Source of the DNA: Beroe forskalii
Lineage: Eukaryota; Ctenophora; Nuda; Beroida; Beroidae
DNA length: 64,000 nt
Direction of reading: 5' to 3'
Assembly (NCBI GenBank): GCA_011033025.1
Contig: WFMF01000504.1
Span: 50,937-114,936, forward strand
The notes beneath the pieces were generated by a model, which saw only the letters and a list, made by a program, of their open reading frames with translations, searched no databases and was not told the DNA's origin. The position numbers and the translations under genes are program-made. This document shows positions 35,201-45,544 of this stretch, piece by piece. Positions within the stretch are counted from its first letter, which is position 1. Every line of letters begins with the position of its first letter.

Positions 35201-36677
35201 CCCCACTATCCCCCCAGACCCCTATTGAACCCCTGGTGTCCTGCTGACCCTCTACTGACCCCCAGGTTAATCCCTGCTGACTCCCTAGTGAACTCCTACT
35301 GAACCCCTGCTGACCCCATACTGAACCCCTGCTGACCCCCTGGTGAACTCCTATACACCGTACCCCCTGCTGACCCCTGGCGAATCCCTTCTGACCCCTT
35401 GGTGACCCCCACTAACCCCTAGTCCCCTACTGACCCCCTGGTGACCCCAACTTTCTAACTTACTTACTTGTGTTACTGTGTTAGTTATGTTTGTCATAAC
35501 TAACTTAGGTCCCTAATTAATAGGTGAAGCGTCATGATAAGGAGATCACAAGGGGTCGGCAGGAGTTCGGTGGGGGGCAGCGGGGGCAGTAGAAGGCCAT
35601 TGAACTATAATCTTCCCTAGGTCATATAAATGCACGGAGACTGTCAATAGAATCGAGTGTTTCATACATGAACAGAAATAGTTCCAGGTGTGGAACCTGG
35701 AAGGGAATCAGGGATAAAGCAATATGACTAGACTATTCTGGAATTGACTTATGTGACTATAAAGCTATAAGAGAAGAAAATGACAGTAGGGATGGTCACC
35801 AATTGAACTACATGTCCTAGACCTTTAGAAACTTTCAAAATTCTTACTTTCTTTGATTACATAAAAATGCATGGAGCTTGAGCCTTCTTGAAGCATAAGG
35901 GCAAATTTCAACTGTTTTGACGACCTCAATTGACACATTTGACACCCCCCACCAATCAAATTAGTGGGAAAATGTTGGTCATAGAGATTGTAACAACTTT
36001 TTCTCTCACAACTTTCAACTAAAATGCTTCTGGCAGAAACCAGGGATAAAAAATGAAAAACACGGCCAACGGCCAATTGGCCGAAACGGCAAATTTTTTA
36101 GACGGTTGGCCATTGGCCGGTGGACCCCCCCTACTTTTAAAAATGGTGCCTTTTTATCGGTTTTTCGCCCCTCCCCCCCCCCCCCTTAAGCCCCAAAATT
36201 AAACCCCCAATTTGAGATTTTTTGTATCCACCTAAAGTTAGGGGGGGGGGGGCTAAGTTGGCCCCCTATTATTGTGAAATGGGGGAGCGCATTAAACATA
36301 TAACAAATCTAGCATTTGAAATATCAACATTTCAACTTATAAGTGTCATATGAAGCTACCTAATTTCGAAACAGTGAGGTTCGAAATTTTTAAAGTAAGG
36401 TACAATGGCACATAATTTCAGTCAACAAAGTACACAAATAATAATTCATAACAGAAAATAGTACGGAAATTAGATATATCAACTTGAAACCTACATCCTT
36501 ATTTTTGTCGATTAGGTACCGGACCCTCAGCATGTCACGTCTTTGCTTTTCCATGTCTCTGAACTCATAACTCCAAATGTTTTGCAGGGTAGCTCGATAG
36601 AGTCGGCAGACTCTTTGAGCATGAGTCAGGCCGTCATAGTTGAAGGAACCGACAATGAAAGGAATTCTCTTAGCCAT
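26207..36677 (-). CDS. NDUFB9: NDUFB9-like complex I LYR subunit, copy A (3 exons, 7.4-kb first intron)
   Basis: NDUFB9 (B22) is an accessory subunit of mitochondrial NADH:ubiquinone oxidoreductase. Exon 1 (36677-36495, 61 codons) has the LYR motif (residues 26-28, in THAQRVCRLYRATLQ) and ends at GAT/GTAGGT. Exon 2 (29122-28975) contains the family signature HPECPDGTAFDR, equivalent to the PGGTSYER stretch of the vertebrate protein, and ends in phase 1 at a strong GTGAGT. Exon 3 (26367-26207) begins after a CAG in the matching phase, is rich in Trp (ASWWVKEWQIER; KQWEWDKRPAW) and ends GYEDDI-stop. The spliced protein is 163 aa, near the usual 179. Exons 1 and 2 are securely this family. Exon 3 is assigned by phase, strand, composition and length, with weak residue similarity. 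Intron 1 holds a 6.8-kb nested transposon stack that is absent from copy B. Confidence 0.75.
27133..27355 (+). repeat. Source segment of a 223-bp local duplication
   Basis: It starts GTAGACGTGCATCGGAG and ends AAATTGACA. It is copied almost exactly to 28070-28293 inside the intron of the small membrane-protein gene. No coding function is evident. Confidence 0.8.
27901..28740 (+). CDS. Small single-pass membrane protein, copy A (2 exons), unrecognised
   Basis: I do not recognise this family. Exon 1 (27901-28065) starts MGGNLVADWAYRLLGG and contains one hydrophobic helix (YCVLAGSLLMVFTCYI, about residues 30-45). It ends AAG/GTTTGT. Exon 2 (28540-28740) follows a TTTAG acceptor in frame. It begins DEKAKLFAEVQRLQVQTLEI, which could form a short coiled coil, and ends SSEDSGIDV-stop; the last three residues fit a hydrophobic-x-hydrophobic PDZ-ligand pattern. 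The protein is 121 aa. Copy B has the same exons with only three residue changes (T to K, M to L, Q to P), so both are probably coding. It lies antisense within NDUFB9 intron 2. In this copy the intron has gained a 223-bp insert that duplicates the end of exon 1 and its donor. Confidence 0.6.
28041..28323 (+). repeat. Copied 223-bp insert flanked by 32-bp direct repeats
   Basis: The 32 bp beginning CAAAATGGCAGTCAAAAGC occur at 28041-28072 and again at 28292-28323, on either side of the copied segment. This duplicates the end of exon 1 and its splice donor. Copy B of the locus has one copy of the 32 bp and no insert (43271 onward). Confidence 0.85.
30131..30688. mobile_element. MITE with CCAGTGGAATAAT ends
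   Basis: CCAGTGGAATAAT near 30137 is inverted as ATTATTCCACTGG near 30682. The segment is missing at the corresponding point of transposon copy 2 (near 40525). It includes four tandem copies of a 20-bp unit, AATGCGGTGGCTGGTTTGGG (30422-30490). Confidence 0.65.
30770..31229 (+). pseudogene. LINE ORF2 C-terminal fragment
   Basis: About 152 residues uninterrupted to a TAG at 31227-31229. This is the region after the reverse transcriptase of non-LTR elements, with the conserved WNSLP motif. The frame has no start of its own and is a relic of target-primed insertion. Confidence 0.8.
31257..34079. mobile_element. 2.8-kb element with 0.6-kb terminal inverted arms
   Basis: 31257-31870 is the inverse of 33520-34079 with few differences. 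The ends read TACTCTAGTAGCTAGCCC and the inverse, flanked by TCT on both sides. The middle (31870-33520) has no transposase frame but contains a tRNA-like segment at 32836-32913. It is inserted in the 3' UTR of the LINE at 30748-34518. Confidence 0.8.
32836..32913 (+). repeat. tRNA-like (SINE) segment
   Basis: A-box-like TGGTGTATTGG and B-box-like GTTCAAATCTC are spaced as in a tRNA. The pairing of the arms is poor, so a tRNA-derived repeat is more likely than a tRNA gene. Confidence 0.45.
34540..35455 (+). repeat. CTGACCCC minisatellite
   Basis: Tandem variable units of 10-15 bp such as CCCCTACTGAC and CCCCTGGTGAC, some 80 copies. Two longer blocks recur (34740-34930 resembles 35060-35240). 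Absent from transposon copy 2, so it expanded after the copies separated. Confidence 0.85.
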
Positions 36678-37360
36678 GTACTATTAATCATATAATGGTA
36701 CAATAATGTTAATTAATAATTAAGTGTAATTTAGTATCAAATAAAAGATGCAAAAAATGAATATTTCGAGTTTTCTTACTCAAAATGTTTGAATTCCTGG
36801 AAATTTTTAGAGAAAATTTTTTCAAAGTTTTCTCGTCAAAAACACCATTTTTCAATCCAATTTCTTTCGAATTTATGAAATAATCAGGTGTCCTAACACC
36901 AGATAAGGGCAAAAATGGGTATGGCCCTCCTGAACTACACTATAAATGATAACTATTTAATAAGCTCCCTGCATATTTCGATGGTTTATACCCATAGGAA
37001 AGCCTGTGCAAACTGCAAAATCTCCAATGTCTTTCACCATTTGCAGATAGATGTGCTTATAAGTGATTAAGTGAATGGACTATAGGCAATCTTCAACTAT
37101 TTCATTAGTTAGGTATTGTAACTACTGTATAATGTTTATGCATTGTTTCTTGGATAATTCCTCAGATTGTAACAAATTTCATAAGCTTTGACGAAACTTT
37201 TTTGTCGGGAATTTCAGAAAAATCCTCCCAGTATCCAAAACTTGATCTCATTAGCACTACTAACCATTTTGGAAATGAAACACACATACATCTCATCATA
37301 TAACTAAAAAATCTCATCATATAACTAAAAACAATTTTCATGCAACTCAACTTCAATACA

Positions 37361-37885
37361 GCAGGAACCACTCAAAACCACCTGAACACACCAAACCCAT
37401 CTGAACCCATCCCAAGCTCACCTGATTTAGCATCAAAACCACCAAAAACATCCTGAATCAACCCAAAACTACCAAACCTTAAACCTACCTGAAACCACCC
37501 AAAACAATCCTGAACCCACCCCTGCACAAAACTTCAATCATATGTGGAACCACCCAAAATTCAGTGTTTAGCTGGGTTAGGGTTAGGAAGGCGCCCCAAC
37601 CCCAACCCTAACCCAGTTATGGTTTAAAGGGTTAGCTGGTCAGGGTTTGGGTGGGTTCTGATGGAACCACCTGAAACCACCTGAAACAAATGGAACCAGG
37701 CAACTCCATCCAAAGAATGAGTTATGGGTGGTTTTGGGGTATGGGTGGTTTTGAGGTGGGCTAGGTGGTTTCAAATGGGTTTGAGTGGTTTTGGGTGATC
37801 TCAGGTGGGTTTGAGGCTAAATCTAGTAGGTTAGGGAGGGTATGATGGGTACACATGGATTTGGGTGGTTTTGGGTGGTTCCTGC
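37361..37885. mobile_element. Hairpin MITE with GCAGGAACCAC ends, copy A
   Basis: GCAGGAACCACTCAAAACCA at the left is inverted as TTTTGGGTGGTTCCTGC at the right. The whole element is a loose hairpin of AACCACC/GGTGGTT units. Also present in copy B (45545-47427), so it predates the duplication. Confidence 0.7.
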
Positions 37886-37968
37886 TTTTACTATCAACAT
37901 GAAACTCAAAGGGTCAAAGCCATAACATTAAATTTTATCTTCAACGAAACCAATTCTTCAATTTTGAA

Positions 37969-38796
37969 TTAGAGCAAATTAATAATAGCACTAAACCATA
38001 AAATAGAACAACCATATGCATGCAGAAATGATAAGAAGGAGTTTTGATGAAACCACTTCTTTGAAAGCTTATTACTTTTTGTTACATACACTAAAATATG
38101 GGTAACAATGGCATGGTCATTGTTTTGAACAACAAAATAATTGTGAGGTAGTGAATCTGTTGTAATGCTGATACCTGACAATTTTTCACTTCCTTGCTTT
38201 ACTTGATCACTTTTTAAAATCTGACATAAAAGAACACACATCATATTGCTTCCTAACGATGATGATGGCCATGATTTTCCCTGCTTTGCAAAGGAAAAGG
38301 CAACATCAATGTCTGTGCTGAGATATGTCCCTTTCCCAAATAATGATCTTTTGTTCATATGACCACATAAACCATTCTTAAGTATACTCAGCACATTTTC
38401 AGTATGTGTTCCATGAAATCCAACGGCACTTCCATGACAGTCAGCAAGATTCAAATAGTTTTCAGATATGTTAGGCTTTTTGATTTTAACTATGAAGTTT
38501 GGTTTATATTTTGACTTGGCCAATGATGGAAACAAACCTTCAAACTCTTCTGGGACAAACCTTTGCATATCATAGTTTTGAATCATTTCATGGACCCAAT
38601 CATTAAATCTGCATTTTCCAGAAGTATGATAACTAGAATTCATGCACTCTTTTAGTTCCTCTGCATCTTTCACAAATGCAGGGAGAGGCTTGAGAAGTGA
38701 TTCAAGCTTGTATGAATTTAAGGAAGCATATAATATAGACAGATAAAAGTCTTTGACTAATTCATTGGCGGGAGTATGTTGTGGGGATATTTTCAT
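37969..38796 (-). CDS. PARP16: PARP16-like mono-ADP-ribosyltransferase, copy A, altered C-terminal tail
   Basis: PARP16 is a tail-anchored ER and nuclear-envelope mono-ADP-ribosyltransferase linked to the unfolded protein response. This intronless reading frame of 275 aa has the helical N-terminal domain (ILYASLNSYKLESLLKPLPA). The catalytic fold has H128 (GFHGTH), Y158 (LFGKGTYLS) and Y220 (HNYFVVQNN), the H-Y-Y triad of a mono-ADP-ribosyl transferase. The H-to-Y spacing of 30 matches that known for PARP16. A two-base difference from copy B near 38012 shifts the frame after HAYG, so the tail reads CSILWFSAIINLL-stop. It is still hydrophobic but lacks the basic end seen in copy B. Catalysis may be intact; membrane anchoring may be affected. 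The start Met is in the context expected from family length. Confidence 0.85.
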   Translation of the reverse strand: MKISPQHTPANELVKDFYLSILYASLNSYKLESLLKPLPAFVKDAEELKECMNSSYHTSGKCRFNDWVHEMIQNYDMQRFVPEEFEGLFPSLAKSKYKPNFIVKIKKPNISENYLNLADCHGSAVGFHGTHTENVLSILKNGLCGHMNKRSLFGKGTYLSTDIDVAFSFAKQGKSWPSSSLGSNMMCVLLCQILKSDQVKQGSEKLSGISITTDSLPHNYFVVQNNDHAIVTHILVYVTKSNKLSKKWFHQNSFLSFLHAYGCSILWFSAIINLL

Positions 38797-39692
38797 AAAT
38801 ATATCTGAATGAAGTGAAGGTTTTTCAAAGTTATGATCAAATATATCTTCATGAAACGAAAAATCTTAATCTTTGCCATCCTAGATACATGCAAAATGCT
38901 TTTCAAAATATACAATTTTGAGATATTTCTAACTCCCTCGACAAAATACATAAAATAACTTGAGTTCTATCCATATTCTAGAATGAATGTGCCTGTTCTT
39001 TAAAACATATTGGACATTTTTGTGTTTTTCAATTTTCCATATCAAGGGATTCTTATCAGTAGCTGTGAAAATGAAAGTGCAGGTTTTAAGCCTTGAAATG
39101 TAAATTATATATGTTTCAATATGCATGTTTCAAATCTCATTAATTGTACTAAGAAAATACTGATTTATAGTGAGTTGCATGTCACAAATCAAAGGTGATT
39201 TTTCATAAAAGCTCAATGCAAGTCAGATTCAGATGATTTTTGCTCCAAATGATAGATATCAATGAGTTCATATTTAAAGGCACAGAAGCCTTTAAATGTC
39301 AAAAATGGACAACCTACATTCTGCCTTCTGGCTGCCAAACTTACATTTTGGCTGCTATCTATGAATTATAAATATTTTCCTTGTGTTTGAATAATGCATG
39401 TAATTAAGCAAGGTAAATTTATGAACAAATGACATCAAAATACCATCGTTAGGAGGGTCACATGAAAAATCGACTTGGGCCAATCCCCACAAAAATGTTA
39501 TTGAAATGATCAGCACAACAAGTGCTTTTGAACAAAATAAGTTTGATTGGTCTTTTAGCATGGTAGGACAAAACACCACCCGGACAAAACCCCACCCGGA
39601 CATAACCCCACCTTAGAGCACAAATTGCGCAATGGGAACGTTCGTGCAAACCATACGTCCTAACCCTAACCGTAACATTGCGTCACATGATT

Positions 39693-41770
39693 GGGGGGGG
39701 GGGGTCCACCGGCCAACGGCCAATTGGCTGAAATTGGAAATTTTTTAGTCGGTTGGCCGTTTTTCTGATTTTTGATATTTACCGCTCTTTAGGGGGGTCC
39801 AATCAAAAAACTCCCAAAGAGAAAGTTGCTTGCAATAGCTCTAAGAACACATCTGAGTACATCTGAGAAGACACTAACATCGAAATACTGACAAAAGTGT
39901 GAAATTCAAGATAATTTAGCTCATTTTCGTACAGTCTACTATTTTAAGCAACTCAAAGACCAGGATCATCCTACTGTTAACATCTCAATAGGTTCACCAA
40001 GAGGTATTGAATATGTTCCAGTGGCCGGGAAAGTAATGGAGTGCATGAAAGGAAAATCTACTTGCATGAGGGCTCTTTAATTCTGATGAAAGGGCTTGCC
40101 AATTAAGACTGCGGCAGAGGCCTGTAAGGAATCGCTCACCCTGAGCTAAAGTACCTAGGCTTTCCAGAATTCTGTCAACCCCAAGGCCCTGCAACCAGTA
40201 AAATCCACTCCTGCTCCAACCTTCGGGGCCTTTCCACCACTAATATCACCTTTTCACAACTAATATTACCTCCCTCAACACCAGCGCTTCCTTCAGCTTC
40301 ACCTCCTGCCTTCATTCTTCCACCATCCTTCTTTCCAGTTCAGCGCTCTAATTTAGCCATGAAAGTGCCCCTATCCATCTAGAATCTAGTCTCCCTGCCT
40401 CATACTATAGTGAATTTGAATTTGAATTTGAATACCATGGATTCCTCAGCCCTGTCTCGCCTTAGTATCTTGGCCTCCTCCTCAACTTCCTCATGATCAG
40501 CCACTGCTCCTCAACTTCGTTTTGAGTGTCCTCCTCAGTCTTTTCATCCTGTCCTGCAGCCCCTTCCCGATGGATTCCTTGTCCATCCCCAATCGAGTGT
40601 TGCAGAAACCACCAACTCCCCCTGCTGTACTCAGATCTATCGCTCTCCCTGGGTGCAAACCTTGGTGCCTTGAAGAATGGCTTAGCTTGCTGCTTGCATA
40701 TCCTGGATATGATGCAGGGGCATAGCCAGATTTCTGAAATGGGGTGGCGTTATATTCAAAACCTTTTTATGATTTATTTTGCTGGCTCAAAGCTATCATT
40801 TTATCAAATGAACAACATTTTCATATCATCTGTCCAAAAGGGGGAGGCCCGATGCAGCTGCCTGTGTCGCCTCCCCTTGGCTACTCCCCTGATATGATGG
40901 TACATTGGGTCCCTAGCTACAACAGATCCCTACCTTAACCAGATAAGCAGAAAGTCCTCTATCTCTCTATTTTAGGCACCTAATCATTGGAGACTCCATG
41001 GTTAATGAGGGCCTCGCTGTAACTGTACACATCTGCTAAGGGGAATTCCTGACTAGGTGCTTCCTCTGCTCAGAGCACCGTAAAACCAGTAAAGGGACAC
41101 TTGACCCCTAAACATAACATCCCCTGACATTACACCGACACCCCCTACTTCAGTAATGAATTGCACACTGCACTACACAAGAGGCCTAAGCCTATCCTAG
41201 GAATCATTGCAAACTATAAGGGGCCTTAGTACTTGAACTGCATAAACTATTTGGGACTGCTAGGCAAGGGCACATGAAGTCATCCCTAGGCCATAACCAT
41301 GCAGGGAATGTTTCATACATGAAAAGGAAACAGTTCCAGGCATGGCAGGGAATCAGGGATAAGACAATGGCTTTACTGGAATGGATTTAAAAGACTATAA
41401 GGGAAGAACCTTAGTACAGTAGGGATGGTCTACACATGAACTTATCTAGGGTTAAAACTACATATCCTAGACATTAAAAACTTGCAAAAGACTTATTTTC
41501 TTTGGTTTCGGCAACATAAAACAGCATTATATAGACGTATGGAAGTTGGGCCTTCTTCAAGCACAAGGGCAAATTTGAACTATTTCAATGACCTTGATTG
41601 ACACATTTGACACCCCCACCAATCAAATTAGCGGGAAAATGTCAGTTATCGAAATTGTAACAACTTTTTCTCTCACAACTTTCAACTGTAATGCTTCTGG
41701 CCGAAACCAGGGATAAAAAGGGAAAACGGCCAACGGCCAATTACGTTGGGCCGCTGGCGGTTGGACCCCC
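39693..41770. mobile_element. DNA transposon (GGCCAACGGCC family), copy 2, without the nest
   Basis: It shares left end 39693-40560 with 29343-30743 and right end 41270-41770 with 35640-36133. At 2.1 kb it approximates the element before the insertions found in copy 1, apart from its own hAT-type MITE at 40715-40891. No transposase frame. Confidence 0.8.
40715..40891. mobile_element. CAGGGGCATAGCCAG MITE with 8-bp target duplication
   Basis: It is flanked on both sides by ATATGATG (40707-40714 and 40892-40899). The ends CAGGGGCATAGCC and GGCTACTCCCCTG are inverted. An 8-bp duplication and CAGGGGC ends are typical of hAT non-autonomous elements. It is nested inside transposon copy 39693-41770. 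Confidence 0.75.
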
Positions 41771-41779
41771 TTATTGCAT

Positions 41780-42610
41780 CCTTTTTCGCCCATATCGGCT
41801 CCCAGTGATGGGCCACAAATTTTTCCAAAAACGGTCCTAGGACTCGTGTATCATCTATACAAACATATTCCAACCATTTGGAATCATTTTCAGTGCATTA
41901 AACAGGCTAAAAAGCCATTTTCCCATTTTGGGAAAATGCATCCACTTTTTCTCAGACCAAATTTCGCACTTGGATGCATCCATTTTTGGGAAAATAAACC
42001 AATTTTCACCGGAAAACGACGCAGAATGACTTCTAGGATGTTTATAAACACATTTGAGTCGATAGAAATCAATTTTGAGCAATTTTAATTTTCGGCTCGG
42101 CCTTTTTCGCCCATATCGGCTCCCAGTGATGGCCATTTTCCAAAAACGGTCCTAGGACTCGTGTATCATCTATACAAACATATTCCAACCATTTGGAATC
42201 ATTTTCAGTGCATTAAACAGGCTAAAAGCCATTTTCCCAATTTTGGGAAAATGCATCCATTTTTCAGACCAAATTTCGCACTTGGATGCATCCATTTTTG
42301 GGAAAAATAAACCAATTTTCACCCGGAAAACGACGCAGAATGACTTATAGGATGTTTATAAACACATTTGAGTCGATAGAAATCAATTTTGAGCAATTTT
42401 AATTTTCGGCTTTTTTCGGCCTTTTTCGCCCATATCGGCTCCCAGTGATGGCCAAATTTTCCAAAAACCGACCTAGGACTCGTGTATCATCTACACAAAC
42501 ATATTCCAACCATTTGGAATCATTTTTAGTGCATTAAACAGGCTGAAAAGCCATTTTCCCAAAATTGGGAAAATTTTCCCAATTGCATCCAAGTGCATCC
42601 AATTTGCATC
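41780..42610 (+). repeat. About 318-bp tandem repeat, 2.6 copies
   Basis: Units start near 41787, 42104 and 42421 with TTTTTCGCCCATATCGGCTC. Each includes TTGGGAAAATGCATCCA palindromic text. It fills the space between the copy-A tail plus transposon and the start of copy B. Confidence 0.85.
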
Positions 42611-43129
42611 CATTTTCACGGAATCATGAACTCTTACGCAAAGTAGATTTAATAGTGGTACAATTTGGCACATTTCGTAGTCGGAATTTAAATATTACAA
42701 CGTATCAAGCAGTGTCTTTAGAAGAGCTTCTGGAACCATAGTGAAGCCAAGTAACTATGAGGTAAGTATGAAGTAAGCCAATTCATTTGTTACTTTCATG
42801 TGCTTATCAAGGAATTCCAAGCAGTTGTACCCTCAGCTTACAGCAAACATCAATTCAGCCTAGAAATCTAGTCTTCAATGAGTTTATGAGGCGGCAACTA
42901 ACAGAATTTAGCACCACTATTCTAGATAGTAAGACGTAATTTGGACATCATTAGAATGCTATGGAGCTGCACGTGCAAAGAACAGTGTTACCATAGCAAC
43001 GTACCGTGGAATGCATTACGTTTTTCATGAGACTGCTTTTCATTTTATACTTGCGCAATTACACAAAGGCTTTGTGAAGTGCAGACTTCATCAATTGTTT
43101 GTACAATCATTAATTATTGTTTGTTGAGT

Positions 43130-43718
43130 ATGGGAGGAAACTTAGTAGCAGATTGGGCATACAGACTCCTAGGAGGAAAGCTTGAAGAATGTCCAGCCAT
43201 ATCAGAGCAAGGATTGTACTGTGTTTTGGCAGGTTCTCTACTTATGGTTTTTACATGCTACATTACCAACAAAATGGCAGTCAAAAGCATTAAGGTTTGT
43301 AATTGTTATGTAGATACATCGTGCTATATCAGTCAATTATCAATAATTGAACGCTTACTTAGGTGATAACGATACTTTTTCTAAGATGATATATTGAGTG
43401 TTCTCCTCATGTTTATTTTGTACGCTTTTTATTTGCAATACATTTAAATCGATACAATGTGTAAGTGCCAAAAAACAATTAAAGTTTTGGCATAAAATTA
43501 ATTAATTATTGATTTAGGACGAAAAGGCAAAACTATTCGCAGAGGTCCAAAGACTGCAAGTGCAAACGTTGGAAATAATTATGAGTAACAGGGATGTAAC
43601 ATCAGAAGCATCGCTTCCGAATGAATCCAAATTCCTAAGTTTTGCTAAGTCGACAGACGGAATTGACTTGAAACTGTTACACAGTGAGTCGTCAGAAGAC
43701 AGTGGAATCGACGTGTGA
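43130..43718 (+). CDS. Small single-pass membrane protein, copy B (2 exons), unrecognised
   Basis: Exon 1 is 43130-43294 and exon 2 is 43518-43718, giving the same 121-residue layout as copy A: MGGN start, Cys pair, one membrane helix, basic NKMAVKSIK, a short helical stretch, and an acidic Ser-rich tail ending GIDV. The intron is 223 bp and uninterrupted, so this is the ancestral form of the intron that is disrupted in copy A. Upstream sequence (42637-43129) is also shared with copy A (27422-27900) and presumably includes the promoter and 5' UTR. I see no signal peptide cleavage site and no known domain, and function is unknown. Confidence 0.6.
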
Positions 43719-43953
43719 GCGAATTCAATGCGATGTTTGATTCCATGATTTCTTGTTACTTATTGAATATTATTTACCTGGTCTTCAGTTTTGTTCATTG
43801 TTTATGATTCGATTGATCATTACAATTTAGTGCAAATGTCGCAAAATATCTATAATTTAGAAATTAGATGCCTAATTAGATACTAGGAACTACAAAAAAC
43901 ATAACGGAGCCGAGCCTGGAAAGTTATAAATATCTGTACATGAAGCAACTCAC

Positions 43954-44850
43954 AAGCCATATGAGCAGGGAAGTAGATCTGTCTATCAAAAGCGGTTCCG
44001 TCAGGACACTCAGGATGGGTGATGGGCTCCTGGTGCTTGTACTTTTCGAAGAGTCCCACCCACTTCTCGTAGATCTGTCTCTGTAACTTGGGGTCCTTCA
44101 CCTGACACAAGACTAGCATGAGCCATGATCAAAACATGAATTCATAATTGTGCTTATAGAAACAGGAATAGCAAAAAAAGTTTAAAAACACAAAAAGTGG
44201 CGGACAAGTGAGTTCGAAATAAGCGACGTCATCTATATCCCCTCCGTCAATTAATAGAACTATTGATAGTATAATCATGGAGGCATAATCCTTTAATTTT
44301 GCAAATTCATCCGAATGGTTCCTGTTTTTCGCCCCTTTTAAAAATGGTGCCTTTTTATCGGTTTTTCCCCCCAAAATTAAACCTCCAATTTGAGATTTTT
44401 TGTATCCACCTAAAGTTAGGGGGGGCTAAGTTGGCCCCCTATTATTGTGAAATGGGGGAGCGCATTTAACATATAACACATTTATCATTTGAAATATCAA
44501 CATTTCAACTTATAAGTGTCATATGAAGCTACCTAATTTCGAAACAGTGAGGTTCGAAATTTTTAAAGTAAGGTACAATGGCACATAATTTCAGTCAACA
44601 AAGTACACAAATAATAATTCATAACAGAAAATAGTACGGAAATTAGATATATCAACTTGAAACCTACATCCTTATTTTTGTCGATTAGGTACCGGACCCT
44701 CAGCATGTCACGTCTTTGCTTTTCCATGTCTCTGAACTCATAACTCCAAATGTTTTGCAGGGTAGCTCGATAGAGTCGGCAGACTCTTTGAGCATGAGTC
44801 AGGCCGTCATAGTTGAAGGAACCGACAATGAAAGGAATTCTCTTAGCCAT
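43954..44850 (-). CDS. NDUFB9: NDUFB9-like gene copy B, exons 1 and 2 only in the duplicated segment
   Basis: Exon 1 (44850-44668) encodes the same 61 residues as copy A, including the LYR motif. Exon 2 (44101-43954) is the same 49 codons plus one base and ends at GTGAGT. Intron 1 is only 566 bp because the transposon stack of copy A is missing. No counterpart of the third exon (26367-26207) is found before the duplication breakpoint near 42637. This copy is therefore either truncated or splices 17.6 kb onward to the exon used by copy A. Coding identity of exons 1 and 2 between copies is essentially complete, which fits recent duplication, gene conversion, or two haplotypes assembled in tandem. 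Confidence 0.75.
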
Positions 44851-45544
44851 GTACTATTAATCATATAATGGTACAATAATGTTAATTAATAATTAAGTGT
44901 AATTTAGTGTCAAATAAAAGATGCAAAAAATGAATATTTCGAGTTTTCTTACTCAAAATGTTTGAATTCCTGGAAATTTTTAGAGAAAATTTTTTCAAAG
45001 TTTTCTCGTCAAAAACACCATTTTTCAATCCAATTTCTTTCGAATTTATGAAATAATCAGGTGTCCTAAACTCCTAACACCAGATAAGGGCAAAAATGGA
45101 TATGGCCCTCCTGAACTACACTAATGATAACTTTTTAAGCTCCCTGCATATTTCGATGGTTTATACCCATAGGAAAGCCTGTGCAAACTGCAAAATCTCC
45201 AATGTCTTTCACCATTTGCAGATAGATGTGCTTATAGGTGATTAAGTGAATGGACTATAGGCAATCTTCAACTATTTCATTAGTTAGGTATTGTAACTAC
45301 TGTATAATGTTTATGCATTATTTCTTGGATAATTCCTCAGATTGTAACAAATTTCATAAGCTTTGACGAAACTTTTTTGTCAGGAATTTCAGAAAAATCC
45401 TCCCAGTATCCAAAACTTCATCTCATTAGCACTACTAACCATTTTGGAAATGAAACACACATACATCTCATCATATAACTAAAAACATCTCATCATATAA
45501 CTAAAAACAATTTTCATGCTTCCTTGCAACTCAACTTCAATACA

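Larger units (their letters stand above)
29343..36133. mobile_element. DNA transposon (GGCCAACGGCC family), copy 1, with nested insertions
   Basis: The ends are GGGGGGTCCACCGGCCAA and its inverse, followed by inner palindromic GGCCAACGGCCAATTGGCC. A CTTT target duplication lies at 29339-29342 and 36134-36137. The unoccupied site is readable in copy B at about 44333 (GCCCCTTTTAAAAATGG). No transposase is seen, so it is non-autonomous. It sits in NDUFB9 intron 1 and contains a MITE, a truncated LINE, a long-arm inverted-repeat element within that LINE, and a minisatellite. Confidence 0.85.
27422..39557. repeat. Tandem segmental duplication, copy A
   Basis: It begins at ACGCAAAGTAGA (27421), shared with 42637, and ends at GATTGGTCTTTTAG near 39557, shared with 49096. 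It holds the small membrane-protein gene, NDUFB9 exons 1-2 and PARP16. Identity to copy B is very high outside insertions. Extra DNA here: a 6.8-kb transposon stack (29343-36133) and the 223-bp local insert. Confidence 0.9.

Noticed and set aside
38929-39126. 65-codon minus-strand frame upstream of PARP16, 67 codons in copy B with an in-frame 6-bp indel
   Set aside because: Frame retention is suggestive, but there is no recognisable domain and the surrounding non-coding DNA is equally conserved in the young duplication.
41774-42673. Several 60-104-codon frames on both strands
   Set aside because: They lie inside the 318-bp tandem repeat and repeat with it.
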